In this document: positions 36,315 through 50,555 of the stretch, one piece after another | Layout: every line of letters begins with the position of its first letter | Position numbering within the stretch: the first letter of the stretch is position 1 | Made by a program: the position numbers and the translations under genes | Origin: Tetrahymena thermophila SB210 | Lineage: Eukaryota; Ciliophora; Oligohymenophorea; Hymenostomatida; Tetrahymenidae | Assembly (NCBI RefSeq): GCF_000189635.1 | Contig: NW_002475939.1 | Span: 1 to 64,000, forward strand | Direction: 5' to 3' | DNA: 64,000 nt | Notes under the pieces: generated by a model | What the model was told of the DNA's origin: nothing | The model's database searches: none | What the model saw: the letters and a program-made list of their open reading frames with translations, nothing else

Positions 36315-37384
36315 TAGAATATTAAAAAAATCAAATAAATAAATAAATAACTTGTTTACAAAACTTTCTTAAAATTTTATTCAAATTCTATTAACCAATA
36401 AAATAAAATTTATTGGTATAAAATAAAAATATCATAGCTAATTATGATCAATTTTTATATTATGTCGGCTTTTTCAATTTATTCATTGATTACAATTAAT
36501 TGATACTAGTATACATAAATTGATAGCCTTACTTTAGTAGTTTAAAAAAACAAAAATGAATTAGAAATTAATTTTATCTTCTTGAAAGTTTGAAAGTGAA
36601 TTAAATTAAAATAAAACTAACAAACTATTTAATTAACTATTAAAAAATATTAGTAATCAGTAAAATAATAATAAAAATGACAATTTAAGTAAAAACGATA
36701 GTAATAATCTTGACAATAAAATACAAAAAATCTTTAAAAAACTCAATAAATATAAATATAATAAAATAATCAAGTTATTTTCCAATACATAAATACATAC
36801 AATAAATATTTCTTTCTCAATACTTTTATATTCTAAATTTATAATGAGAGTGAATTAAATAAACTTCTTATTAACAAATAATAATTATATTAATTATCTT
36901 ATTTAGTTCATTTATTTTTTATAAAAATATATTCAGTGTTAAATATACTCTTTCTTTAATACTTTTCATTTTCATAAATATTCAAACTCATTCTTTTTAT
37001 TTTTTTCTTACTTTCTTTTTAAATGTAAATTTATATTTATTTTTTAATTAAGCTATAAAAAAATTTTGATTCAATTTTTTTGCTAAAAACTTGAATGAGA
37101 TTGTTGATTATTTTATTAAAATCTTTTAAATATTAAATTCATTTATAGAATTAAAGACTTTTTTCTTTTATTGCAAAAATAATTAAATAAATATTTAAAA
37201 ATCTCTAAAATTATTCATGTGATGTAATAATACTTTCATGATTTTAATAAAAACTTATAAATTTCATACTAATTAAAAATAAATTAAATTTAAAAACTTA
37301 TTCAGTGTGTTTAAATTATAAATATTGAGAATATGAACTATTTATTATACTATTTTTAGATAATAATTGCTTTTGAGAAGACTG
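36315..37384. other. Tail-to-tail intergenic region
   Basis: Lies between the 3' ends of the FBPase-like gene (+) and the giant LRR gene (minus). Extremely AT-rich with no coding frame; only 3' UTR and polyadenylation signals are expected. Confidence 0.6.
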
Positions 37385-40300
37385 TCAAATTCCTTAAAGA
37401 TTGGACTTTTCACTTAAGCGGGATAATTCTACATAAATACTGTTTTTTTAATTCCTGAGTTTTTAAAAAGTACTGTTGTTGTTTTGATTACTAATATTAT
37501 TTGGTGTGTTAAGATATTATATGCTTGATTTTTTGTTTTTTAAAGTTTTTTATTATAAAGTAGTATTCTTTTGAATTGTTTATAAATTTTTTAGACTATT
37601 TTTTTAGAATTATGATGTAACGGCAAAACCTCTTTCAGTTTGTTTAGTGTGATTTATGATATTATTTTATAAAGTATGAAGCGATTAACCAAAATTAAAC
37701 GGTAAATTCGCAAGATTTGATGTAAAATATTGAGGAAAAATATATTTAAATTATTAGTTAGCTTAGTATTCTTCCATTTTATACTTTGATATAAGCTCAA
37801 TTTGCTTTTTAGCTGCTAATTCATTGAAATCTATTTAAGTAATAGATGATGGTCTGATTGTTAAAAACGTCAAAAACGATAAAAAAAACGACAGGATACT
37901 TGTCGTCATTGAAATAATGACTGTCGTATTTAGTTATGATCCAGCACTCTTTTATAAAAAAAGAATCTACAAAATAATCTAAGGAAGATTCTTAAGTAAG
38001 AATTTTTGCATATAATTTAAGATATGACTATTTATAGATTAGTTTCTCCAACCTCTAAAAATGCACCAGTCCGGTAGATGCTTAACGTTGTAAGGACACA
38101 TTTAATCTAATACTTCACTTAAAGCGCTACATTCAGTTAGAGCTGCTATTTTATAGTATTATATAATATTATCGGTGTTCAAAACTCTCTATATTTTTCT
38201 CTTCCTAAATAAGTATCTCAAAAAATATATGTAATTTAACATGAGATTAAAAGCCAATATTCCAACAGAGATGTATGCATATAAGTAATACCTATTTTTT
38301 ATTTTTGTAATAATTATTTTAAAATTAATCTAAGATATTTTGTTTTGTCGACAAAAATAATTTTACTATTTTTAAAAGCATGCTACTATAAAAGAAACTT
38401 CACTAAATGTATCGTAACGAGCAATAACACTTTAAAAAAGTTATATGCCACATCGCAGAATTTTGTAGTTAAACATTTTTATATTCATTAAAAACTTTTT
38501 TAATGAATTCGATATTTTATTAACTATTCCCTTACTTTTTGTCACGTATAATCCTGGTATTAGATGAGAGACATATCTCAAAAGTCCTAAATACAAAAGA
38601 AGTTCTACCATAAAGCTCAACCCTGCAAAACCTGCAAAAATAAAATAAGCTATTGGAGAAATTTTACCACTTGGATTGTGAATATCAGAAAATAAAGCAG
38701 GAGAAAACTGTGTAAACAATTACAATATATTTATAATTATCAATATTTCTTTAAATCCAATACCATAAACTTTCTAATTTATAATATCATTATTCAGTTA
38801 AATTACCTATTTTTAATTTTTTTATAAAATTAAAAATAAAATAAAAAGAAATTTTAAGCAAAAGTAATATAAAAACTTTATTAAAATAAAATGAAATTTA
38901 ATTTAAAATAGATTAATTATTTTATTTAAAATATTCAATTAATTACCTGCTGATCTAGTTAATAAATAGTTTCTTTACCAATTATTAAATCTAATATTGA
39001 ATAAACCATTTTTTTTATAAAAAATGTAAATCTATTTATCTTTTTGCTTGGATCCATTTAGTAAGCTTTCTCAATTAAAGAAACTGCAATTCCATTATTT
39101 AAAGCAGAAGTTTCATTATAGTCTATTTCACAGCTTTCAAAGTAGTATGAATCATATAAAATACTGTAGAGCGCTTTTAGGAAATTTAAATTAGATTTTG
39201 GTTTTGTTCTTATAATAGTAGGAGGCATTATAAGAAGCTTTTAAATAAGTTCTCTTTCATTTAGATAGTAATATGAAGGATCTTCTTAGTTAAATTCGTA
39301 CTCTAATTGGATTGATTTAAGAGACATTATATGTTGGCAATAAGATTATATAGAAAGAATAAATGTTCCATCTTTAATGCATTCAAATCCTGGATTCAAA
39401 GCGCTAGATGGGAAGATTAAATGTTCTAGCTGATTTGGTATAAATTCTAATATTTTAAAGAAATTAGCATTCAATATAATAGTATGTAAGTAAGTGCTAT
39501 CAGGCTTAATTGGTAAAACACTCCTGCATGTCTTAAGGAAAAGTTCATTTACAAATAAAGTCGTCATACCATAATTTGTAAATAGTGATTCTAATTTAAA
39601 AAGTTTGAAATTTTTATTAAAAGAAAAGCAGTAAGCAAGTAGAGGCATCTCTTCTAACGACTCCCTTTTTACTATCAATGTCTTTTTGTTTTACATAAAC
39701 CAGTAAATTTTTTCTATACATGAAGATAAATCTAGCTAAGAAATAGATAATTTATCTAGATAAAAAGTGTCTGATAAAGTTTAAAGAGTATCAGGATCTC
39801 CAGTGTTTTAGTTAATAGGTGAAGTAGCTTTACTTTTATTTATGTTTTCTTAGGTTGTATTATTTTTTTAATTAGTTGGTAAAATACAACTTAATCTATA
39901 ATTTGTGTTAACTCTGAGCTAAACTTTAGAGCATTTTCTTATAACCTTTCTAAAATACTCTAACTTTTCTTGCCTACATCCTTAAACAAAAATACTGATT
40001 TCTTAGAAAGATGGTAGCTTGTTTGCACTATTTTCTAGGTCTAGAGCTTTCTGATTATTTGAATTAAGATTTAGAAAGTTTGAAAAAAAATTTGCAATTG
40101 TTGAAGATGGATTCTTTTGTAAGTCAGGCTGAGTGGGAAGAGTTTCCTACTCTTTCAATGAATAATTTGTAAAGAAGTTAGTTTATTATATTTCTTGTTC
40201 ATTGTTGCTATCAAATTTTTTAATTTATGCCGTAACATCATCTGACTCTTTTCTATATGGCAAGATTTGTTTTAAGCCATTTTATAGATTTTATTAAGGC

Positions 40301-43300
40301 TAATTATTTTGTTAGTTTTGGCTACTTGACTGCTGATTTATTTAACTGCTCTATTTATTTACTAGATCTTCACTGTTGCTATTTGAAGAGCCTTCAATTT
40401 TCAACAAATTAAGTTAGAATTACTTTTTATCATTGAGAGTAGTATTAGTTCCATTAGGAGAGTTATTCAATGAGTTTTGTTTCTCTAAAGTATTGTTCTA
40501 GCGGTTATATGTTTATATATTTGTTTTTTCAATTTATTCTGAGCCTCTTTTCTATAGCTTACTTTCATTTTCAAAAATATTTTTATAATTGCCTGCTACA
40601 AAAGGCTTTTTAGAGGCATTAGGGCTGTTAAAATGTGGATTATAGCTCTAAGCAAACAAAGAAGGAGATATATCAAATATATGGCTTTTTTAATTCATTC
40701 CTGTGTTAGGAGAATCAAGGTTATTTCCAAAATTTGAAATTGAGTGTGCGCTAGGATTTATTTACAAATTTTAGAACTGTTAAGGTCTTCTTTTTGATTT
40801 TGGAGATTAAGAGGGTATTGCAGATACGTTTACATTATTGAGCTCTGTTAAAACTTAATTTTAATCAAATTTTTGTAAAACATTTGATATGGTTTCTATG
40901 TAAATTGATGAAATAACATAATTGGGATAATAAAGATCTAAAGTTTAAATTGTTTAATAATTATGATATATTATGTTTTATAAAAGTTTTGTCAAAACCA
41001 TTTAATCATCGATGACATTATATGACAAATCTACTTGCTAAATATTTCTATTACAGTCAAAAAATTCAATAAGAGCTTTAGCTCTAGCATTGCTGATCAT
41101 GGAATATTACTCACTTCCACAAATTTTAAGGCGTTTCACACTTTTGCATTAAAATATACTTTCTAATAGGAGATGTAGTGGACTTGTATTGATCGAATTT
41201 TAGCTGATATCTACTTCCTCAAGCAATTATAAATTTTCATGATACTCATCAAAAATTTGACTAAGCATTTCTACTCTTTCATCATCTAAGACCTGCATTT
41301 TAGGAGAACCCACTAGGCCAAGCTTTTTCAGAGATTAAAAGCTCCCTGCAAAAATTGTTTTTGTAAAATTCTCCAATACGTTGGGATTTATTAATGCAAT
41401 TTCTGTTATGATGACTTCTTGTAAACTAGGGAATATTTTTCCACCAAAAGTGTTTATAATATCTTAATAGGAAAACGTTTACTCGTTATTTTCAACTTCT
41501 TCATGATCAATCATCATCTGCTTTTAATAGCTAGAATGGTGTCTCTTTATATCTAAAGTCCTTGATTTGTTTATCTATTTTAACTTAACAGATTTGTTCT
41601 CTAATAAGCTTTTGAATAAAATATTGAGAGGCCCTGCATCTATGTCATTTAATGAAATGTCTAAAATTCTAAAGTAGCATTAAGAACCACTAGTTCCTAA
41701 AGCATTGTTAATTGCAAAATTTCTATTTTTATTCTTTTAACTAGCTAACATTTAAGTAAAATTAATTGTTGTCAAGTTTGATGATATAGAGCTAGTGTTT
41801 TTTGTAGCAAGGCATTACATAGCATTTGCAACAGCTTTTGCTTTCTCATTTTCTATCATAGAAAATGATTAATACCCTCTCAATCTAAGTACCTCTAAAT
41901 GGTTGCAATTAATTAAGATACTGCTAACCAATTCTCCTAAGACACGTGCACTAAGAGCTACATTACGAGATAGATCTATTTCTTTGATATTCTGTATGAA
42001 GTCTACGTTGTCTTCTAAAATGTTAATAAGAATTTCTGCTTTCTCATTTGTAAGCATAACATGTGAGTTAGAACCTGCTAAATTTAAGCATTCTAATTTA
42101 CCACAATTAAATATTAAAGAAAGAATTAATTTTTTAAAACTCTCAGTTGGCATTGCTAAATTTTAGGAGAAATCTAAACATCGAAGCTCCTGACATATTC
42201 CTTAATCTAAAATTTTAGAAATTTCTTCTGCTATTGAGTCATTTATCATTGATTCCTTTTCTTTTCCTACCATTCTGATAAGTTATAAATTAGGAGAAGA
42301 CTCAAATATATTATTTAATAACAAACCAAGATCTGATAATGATTTCTTGGTAAATAGGCAATTAAAGGAGATATCAATCTCTTTCATACTCTTGACCTTC
42401 TTTTTAGAAAATGCTTTTGCTAACAAACCAACATTCCAATCAGTTATCATATTTTTTCCTTCGTCATTTCTTCCACGAATATAAAGCTTTTAAATGGATT
42501 ATTCTTAAGTTCTCAACAAAGCTTCTACAAAATTAGCTAGAGAGTTTTAAATATTCTAGTTAATTTAATGGTTATTTTGAGGAGCTTATTCAATTTCTGT
42601 GTTATAAGAAATATCAATAAGTTTTAATTGATTCTTCTTAACAAGCTTCATTTCATATAAAAGTTCTGATAAATACTCCAAATCGTTTTACTTTAGTACA
42701 GAATACTTTCTTTCTTCAGATCCTTTTAACAGTATTTCTGTAATATTAGGAGATTTAACTAAAATAGCACAAATAAAAGTAATGTAATTCTATTATATGC
42801 TGCCACTTAAATCTAATACATTTAGAGAATTTAGATTTAGGTCTTCATCTGCTAGAATAAGACTGCAAGCATGCCCAAATATTTAGCTAAAGTCAGTAAA
42901 TTGTTTCCTCTTCTTTTTTCTCTCATCACTTCCATTTCCATAGATGTTATGTATATTGCTATTGCTATCTTCTCCAGTTCCATTATTCTGGTTACTATCT
43001 TAGTCATTCATGCCACTTGTTTCTTTTTACTTTGAAATTTATTAAAACACATCTTATTTATCATACTAGCTTGGAGGTTAAGAAACACACTCAGTAATAA
43101 AAATATTTACTAGCTTTAATTCTTTCAAAGTTTAACTATTTCTTCTTAAGATTGTATAAAGGGATTCGTCTGTAAAAATATTTCCATCTAAAATTATCTG
43201 CTAAAATCCCATTTAAGAATTATCATTGTGAAGAGCTTCATCTAATGCACAAGCCATCCAACTGTTTTTAATGACATTTTTCCAAGATAAAGTCTTTTTC

Positions 43301-46300
43301 ACATTCTACCTCATAAAGCTTGTTATCATTTAAACAACTAAATCTTAAGTAATAAAACTCTCGTTTATTTATAATCCATCCAATTCTATACAGCATTATA
43401 TATTACTCTCTTCTAATTTTCTCAAAATCTCATTTATTTCAATAATAAGCTAGTTATCTTTGATGTCTAAATTTTTTATAACTACTTTTTTGGATGAAAA
43501 AAGAACTGCCTCAAGTAAATAACAAAAGTATTCTTACTAAATTTATCTATTAAATAAATAAATAATTTATAAGAATTTCTTATTTAAAAAGTAAAATTTA
43601 AAATCAAACTATTTCAGAAGATATTGTTAGTATTTTAAATTAATTTCTTTTAATCTTCTTAAAAATATAAATTTATATTAAAAAACTAAAGATTTTTTGC
43701 TTTTAAATTAAATACATGATAGAGTCTTAGGAAAGCTTAAAAGATATCTCAAACACCTCGAAGGTTTTGTTAAACTCTTTGATTTTACTTGATAAAGTAA
43801 AAGCAAAATTCTCATTATACTAGACTAAGATAACTTCTTCAAGCCTCTTACTCTAACAAATATAATCAATTAAATAGTTTTCTGTATGCTAACTGCATTT
43901 TTTTAAATTAACTCTAGTCAAATCTAGCTTTAAGTTGTAGTCCTTTTAAAGATAATGATTTTTTATAATAGCTGTTAAAGAATCCTCATTTTCAGCTCTG
44001 AATAACTCATCACATTCAATTTAGTAAAAATCTTACACTTCACCTCTGAGTTTATCAACACTCTGAAATTAATAAAACTATTTACTTTTTTTTCTTGCCT
44101 CTTTTTTTGAAAGTTTTTATTGAATTTGCTGCAACAAGCTATTTTTTGGTTCTCTTTCTTTATTTAAATCTGGATCAAATTAAATTTTTTTCTTTGTTTT
44201 TTAACCATCCTTTTTGAGTGCAGCCTTTTATATATTTTATAATTACATATCTTATTCTTTCTTTTTAAGTTCAAGTTTCTTTTATTATTTATTAAACTCT
44301 CTTTGGTTTTAATTATCTCTTATTTTATGTCTGTAATCGTGAGAGTTAATCATTTTCTTTTTTTAAGTAAAGTCCTCTTTTTTATATTATTATGCAGTTT
44401 AAATTTTTTCTGTTTCATAAACAGAATTAATATTCCCTTCTTGCTCTGCTTCGATATTACAAGTAGATATACTTAAATCATTTTGATTGGTTTTTTTGGG
44501 TAAATTATCGTTATTCAGTTAAGCAGCATTAATATTTTCTAATTACTGCTTATTAAATCCAAGCTAAGTATTTTTTTTAGGGCTTTCGTCAGTAAATTAA
44601 TTCTGCAAATTATCAGTCTTTTAAATAGAGATAGATAAATTGTTTTTAAAATTACTGTTAGTCTCTCCCTCAATCACTGCTTAACTCTCTACTCTTCTTC
44701 CTATATTTTAATCCTTTTTAACTTCTCCTTCTTCATTTTAATTATTCATTAAATCTACTATTTATAGTAGCTTTTTTTGATTTTAATCCTTCAGTAAATC
44801 TTATTCATCTATCTGTGTTAAGTTATTCTATGTTGTTAAAATAATTTAAGTTTAATTGCTATTAGGAACCAAATTAGAAGCAGGTTTAGTATCTTTATTT
44901 TTATCAATTTTTCCAACATTATCTTTTTAAACTTATTTAATTTAATCATTTTTTATTTGAACTTCAATTTCTTTTTTTGGGCTCTTTTCTTTTTATTTCG
45001 TTTTATCATTCTATTTTTTCGCCATTTTTTCGTTTTTTTCATCAATAATAGATTAGAATTACTTCATTACTTTAAGGTATGACTACGATTTAATAACATA
45101 ATCATTATCAAAAATTTAAAGAGAATTCAAGCTTTTAAAATCTAAAATATCTAAATTTTTGCTATGTAGTAAGAAACAGAATTCTGTTTCATTCATGTGA
45201 TTGCCTCCAAATACTATTTACTATAAATGGTTTTTATTCCACCATAGCAAATTTTTAACTATAATTAAATGGTCAATTAGAAGAGGCACATTTACAAAAC
45301 ATATACTTTTTAATTTAAGATTTCTTAGCTTAGAAATGACTATTTTGAAAATGCTTAAGTTCGGCTTATACAAATTTATAAATGTTACTTCTTAAATAGA
45401 ACTTTCATTATATTACAAAGTATCTAATGTATATTATAATCCCTTCTTACTATTAAATGTATTTTCATCAATTGTATAGCCTCTAGCAATTCTATTTTGT
45501 TTAAATTAAATAAAAACTTAATATAAATTCTAAAGGTCTAAAACATGCTTCTTTTTTCAGATTGTTTTTTAAATTATTGAGAAAAACAGAATATTTCAAT
45601 CATTCTAAATTTTTTATACTTATTTAGTTAGAAAATTTCAATAATTAAATCTGCAAATACTCAAAATAAATGTTTGTTAACTAAAAAATATATCTGATCA
45701 ATTTATGGTTGGGTAGAAAATAAATTACTCAAATAGGAAGTTAAGGTTATTTCTCATTAGTATATGAGCCATTAATTCTTCTTCTAAATCTAATAAAGCA
45801 TTCTCATACTTGACTTGCTCCCACTTTTACTGCTAAGCATCCATAATCTTGAGTGGTATTAATGGTTACAGAGAAATATTAATTTAATTTATTTAAGGAA
45901 GAATTTGTGGCTTCAAATAATCTTCAAGAAAAAGTATTCTTACAGCTTAGTCTCTCGAAAGAATTAACTTTTATCTGATAAATTGCATAATAAAATTTCC
46001 TTAATATAAAGTATGAAGTGAGTTTTCTGTATGTAACTAGACCTAATTCAACTCTATAACTCTAATATCCCTCCTTTAACTATAAATAAATCTTTTAAGC
46101 ATCATAATATTGAGAACGCTTTTTGAGCAACCTAATATTTTGATTATTATTTTATCTTTGAATCCTGGTACCTTCTTACAGAGCATATTTATAATATGAA
46201 ATACATCCATTTTACAATTCATTATTGTTATATCAGTTACAAATTTATTACTCTCTGTATTCATAATTGCTTTCTTTATATTTTCTATTTACTTTTCTCT

Positions 46301-46730
46301 TCTCTATTTTTCTTTTTATTTATCTCCCATACTATCGCAATTAAACCCAGATATAATGATCTTAAAATTGTTTGCCACTATTGTATTTAATAATTTTTTT
46401 TTCTTTACTAAATATATAAGCAATATGCTAATTTTTTACCTAACTATACCTAAACGTGGTCTTCCTGCTGCATTAGCTCTGGCATTTCTACATCTTAATT
46501 ATCTTTTTTAAGTTGATTTGTAAATCATTCAATAATAAAATATTAAAATTTCTACCTTTTCTACTAAATGCTTTTATTGTCTGCATCACATTTTTTTCTA
46601 CTTTAGTAGGAAAAAACTTTTCGGCTAAAGTTATTTCTGCTAGCGGAGTCAATTTCTATAATGGATTCACTATACCTGATACATAACTTTTTTCACCAAC
46701 TGATTAAGATTCCTCATCAATTTTTATCAT
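37385..46730 (-). CDS. Giant leucine-rich-repeat protein with C-terminal membrane domain (2861 aa)
   Basis: Six exons: 46730-46556, 46502-46440, 46377-45729, 45491-43716, 43546-38947 (4.6 kb) and 38707-37385; phases agree at all five introns. LRRs of the long ribonuclease-inhibitor kind run through much of residues about 100-2400 (for example LDLSGS, IDISFNCLF, CLNLAGSN, EIDLSRNVALSARVLGELV, VDLSYNVIDD). They are interrupted by disordered inserts: a Lys/Gln-rich block starting at AKKQNDKTKQKEKSPKK (about 450-750) and a Ser/Asn/Gln-rich block near 40700-39800. The last exon encodes membrane helices at about 2439-2464, 2562-2586 and 2683-2705, plus the amphipathic NLPQIILQILFLQ (about 2661), which recalls the (E/N)xPQxxxQ signature of XK-related and many ciliate membrane proteins. 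No signal peptide at the N-terminus, so the LRRs are probably cytosolic. Could be two adjacent genes, but no start-stop pair is seen between them. Confidence 0.78.
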
Positions 46731-47334
46731 GTTTTTAATTTGTTAAAATTTAATTTGTAAATGTCAAAATAATTTTTTATAAAATTTAGATATTTTGATA
46801 AAAGGAAAAGGTATTAATTAGGTCTATCAAAAATTCTTATTAGCCATAAACTTAAACATTTCAAAAAAAAATATTAAATTTCGAATTGCTTATTTAAAAT
46901 GTGTAAAATAGCTAAAAATTTTGGTTTAAGATAAATAAACACGATCTTACAATATTGTTAAAACAAATTTTTGGTATTTTTTTCAAATACAAAACAAATT
47001 TAGACAATTGATTTTGAAATTTATATCATAGTAAAACTTAAGAAATTATCAACAGTAAAAATTTATCCTGTATTAATGACAAATAAATATCTTTAATTAA
47101 AATTCTTTACTTTTTATGTTAATAAAAGTTTGAAATTGAAAATTAATTTTTTTATAATTTAATATTAATATAAAATAATTGATTTTATTTAATAAAATAT
47201 TTATAAAAATATTTGTGATTATCAAAAATAAAATTTATGATTCCTTTTAAAGATTTAACACAGTTTTGAAAAAATTATTTATTTTTATAAAAACATCAAT
47301 GTAATTATTTATATTTAGCTTATTAATAATTATA
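46731..47334. other. AT-rich intergenic region
   Basis: No coding frame recognised. Promoter side of the giant LRR gene and 3' flank of the RING receptor gene. Confidence 0.6.
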
Positions 47335-49557
47335 TCAATTTTCACTACCAAATAATGAGTCTGCCTTTTTGAATTTAGATAATTGATTTATTTTAAATTC
47401 ATTTTAGTTTATTTTATGATTTGAATCCAACATAGAATTAGCTTATGATAAAATACTACCTCTGTTTTTTAGATGAGAGTTAGTTCTCTCTCCTGTTTAA
47501 GTAGGATTTTCAGTAAACATAGTTACCCCTTAATACTCACTCTAGATTAGGTTATTAATTGGAGGTATGTGAGGATCTGATTTTATCTTAAGAGATGCAT
47601 CAATTGTATTATCAAAACTCTATACTTACTAAAGGGATATATTTTATGGAGAAAAGCTATTTTTTTTAATTTGAGGAAGTTAAGATTGTGTTCTCTTCCT
47701 AGATAGCTTTTTATTGTGAGGTCTAACTGTAGTTATAATATCACTTAGCTCAATAGCTTTTTATTCTAATTAAATTTTAGGAGGAGAGACTGATTTCTTA
47801 CTTAACTTGCTGGGAGAATGAAATCTTTAAGAGAGTTTAATGGGTGAATTAGATTTTTTCGATATTTTACTTATATTAATACTTATATCCACATCAATTT
47901 ACTATATGTAATCCTTATTTTTTTTAGGACTTTTCAAAATTTACATAAGTTAACTTTAATCTTTTAGGCCAATTTGTTATGGATTTGTTTACTTCACAGC
48001 CATTGTTCTAGGAGTTAGAATGTTTCTACATTATGGACAATTTTTTTACTTTTTAATCCATTCTTACAAGCAATCCGCATGGAAATGGTGAGAACAATAA
48101 GTTTTTCTAATATCTTCATCTAATTCAAATTCGCAAAGACAGACAGGACATGCTGGTTCCTCTTCTTGTCCTTATTACAATTGATTTTTAAGCTCCTAAG
48201 TGTATTTGAAAGGTGGTATCAAGTCTAAAACATTGTTCAATTCTTCTTCTTTTTTAGATTTTTTTTTCTTCATATTAGAAATTGCGATGTTGATTAATTA
48301 AGTTTTTCTATGCAAATAAATAACGAGTATTATCAGAATTAATATAAGTAATACCAAAATAACAGACATAACAATAATTGTATCTTTTGATGATAGAATA
48401 TTAACATCTTATAACTATTTCTAATGTGGTCCTTCATCTTTCATTAAGAGAATCATGTCATATTCTATGATATCATTGTCTCTCTAATATTTCCACTCTT
48501 AACGAAATCCAAAAAGTAACTAAATTTAATTTTAAAGGTTAATCTAATTATTAAAATTAGTTGTTTAATGTTCTTGATTATTTTTCGAAGTGTTGCTTTC
48601 ATCATTAAGTAAATTCCTTTGAATGGATTTAAAACTTTGTAAAAATATTTCCTCACCATCTATAAGCTATTATTCAGTAAGTCGAAAAGATTCTGTTGAA
48701 AAAAAAGTATCTGCAACAGATAAATTTGAGGAATTTTGATTTTCAGATGTGAAATAGATATTTAAGAACCCAAGATCATCATTTTCTGATATTTTGTTTG
48801 TTGAGAGAGTTTAGTCTCTCTTTTATATTTATAAATAGAGATATCCGTTAAGCTAATTTTATATTTAATAATAAAAAGCTGCTTTTTATTATTTAGAGAA
48901 AGTAGTTTTCCATGTAAAATAATAAGGAGAATTATTACTCTACTCTCTATAGAAATCTAAATTTAAAGATTATCTTGAACAATCAAAATCATAGTAGCCT
49001 TTAAAGCATTAACACTTACCTGTATTTTAGTTACAAATTCCTTAACTATTTTAGCTAAAGCAATCAAAAGGACACCTCTTTTGTAATCCACTATCTTAGA
49101 TCCCAAATTTCAATGTATAACTTAAATTTATTACATTTTAAGTGGCCTAGAATATGGTAAGATAGAGAGGATTTTATTCAATCAAGTATGATTTTTCAAA
49201 ATCTATTCTATAATACTTCTTTTTCATATAAAACCCCCTCTTATCAATAAAATCAGCTTCGAAGTGATTGGTTTTATTATTAAATTAAAGAGAGAATGTC
49301 TAGCTCAAAGCAAATAGTATTTAAATATCATCTTATTCAAATCTGTTAATATTCAACTCCATTTCTATAAAGTATGATCCATACTACTTGCTAAAAATAT
49401 TAGGATCTAATTGGTAAGTTTTATTTTATTAGGTAGTATTTCCTTCAAATAATTCGTTATTCAGCTGACTTAGTGATAAATATTCAGCGCTTTAATTCTA
49501 ACATTTTATGCAATTAGTAATAATTGCTAAAAAAATGAGCAAGCTTAAAATTTACAT
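47335..49557 (-). CDS. Type I membrane RING-H2 ligase with EGF-like ectodomain
   Basis: Intron-free frame of 740 aa. Residues 1-19 form a signal peptide (MQILSLLIFLAIITNCIKC). The ectodomain to about 390 contains one EGF-like module at 162-193 with six cysteines (CPFDC, ICNQNTGKCQC, GYYDFDC). A single helix, IIVMSVILVLLILILIILVI (about 391-412), crosses the membrane. A cytosolic RING-H2 finger follows: C470-x2-C473-x14-C488-x-H490-x2-H493-x2-C496-x10-C507-x2-C510. The remaining 230 residues are a Ser/Lys/Pro-rich tail with several SP sites (SPIKLSQRFHSPSK, SVSPPK) that could be phosphorylated. The order resembles PA-TM-RING ligases of the GRAIL/RNF13 type, which act on endosomal and surface proteins, but an EGF module stands where the PA domain would be. 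Confidence 0.92.
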
Positions 49558-50555
49558 TATAGCTCTTTTTATCTTATTATTTTAGAAATTATTAATTAAA
49601 ATTCAATACATATTAGCTAAATGAATCTGTGTAATTACTAAAAATCATATATTCGGTAATTTACTTTGTAATCCTTAGCTTTATTTATTATCAATATTGA
49701 CCTCATTTCAAATGAGAGGTAACAACTTGAACATTTCCTAATTAGGTATCAGGTAAAGTTGAATATTATTATAAAATTTAATTTTTTTTTATTTTTAAAA
49801 ATCTTAATCTTAATTTGATCTCAATACATACTATAACTAATCAATAACACATTTAACATCATTTTTAAAATTCTTAAAAAATTATATAAAGTATTTATTC
49901 TATTTTTTATTAATCTTATTTATAAAATTGAATTACTAAATTACTTCAGTAACAATCAATTTAGTTTATTTCATATTTTTTTCTTAAAATATTCCTACTA
50001 AATTTTCATTTCCAAATATTATTTATTTTTTTATTATTATTTCTTTGATATCAACAGTAGAATATAAAATTTATATGAATTCTCAGGATATATTAATATT
50101 TATTTTTATATTAACATAAATTATCAATAAATTAATAAACTGATTATAACATTTTTTACCTAAAATTTTATCAATATAAAATATTTGTTTAGAAATCTAA
50201 TCATAAAATAGGCGAAGCAATTTCTAATTTTTTTTTTTAACTTAAATTATTAAGAAAAAATCTTTCTATATTTTATTATATTTACCATTTGATTATGATT
50301 TTTCTCTCTAAGCAGAGCATTTAGATTTAACAAATTTAATTACATTTTAATATATAAATAATTTTTATATTTAAAATTTATTTGAAACTGTAAGATGCGC
50401 TTTATTAATTTTTAATAATTTTAATTCATTCAAAATAATTTATTTTTTTGTATTGATTGATAATTTTAAAGTTTTTCATATCATAAATATAAAAAAAATA
50501 ATATTTAAATTTTTAAAAAATAATTCTAAAAAATAAAAATAAATTTAGTTAAAAT
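49558..50555. other. AT-rich intergenic region
   Basis: No gene was seen. Contains the promoter side of the RING receptor gene and the 3' flank of the giant surface-protein gene. Confidence 0.6.

Noticed and set aside
38441-38719. Short separate membrane protein of 92 codons
   Set aside because: With TAA read as Gln the frame continues for 441 codons and joins upstream LRR sequence through an in-phase intron, so it is an exon of the giant LRR gene.
41903-42166. Plus-strand frame of 87 codons
   Set aside because: Antisense to clear LRR sequence on the minus strand.
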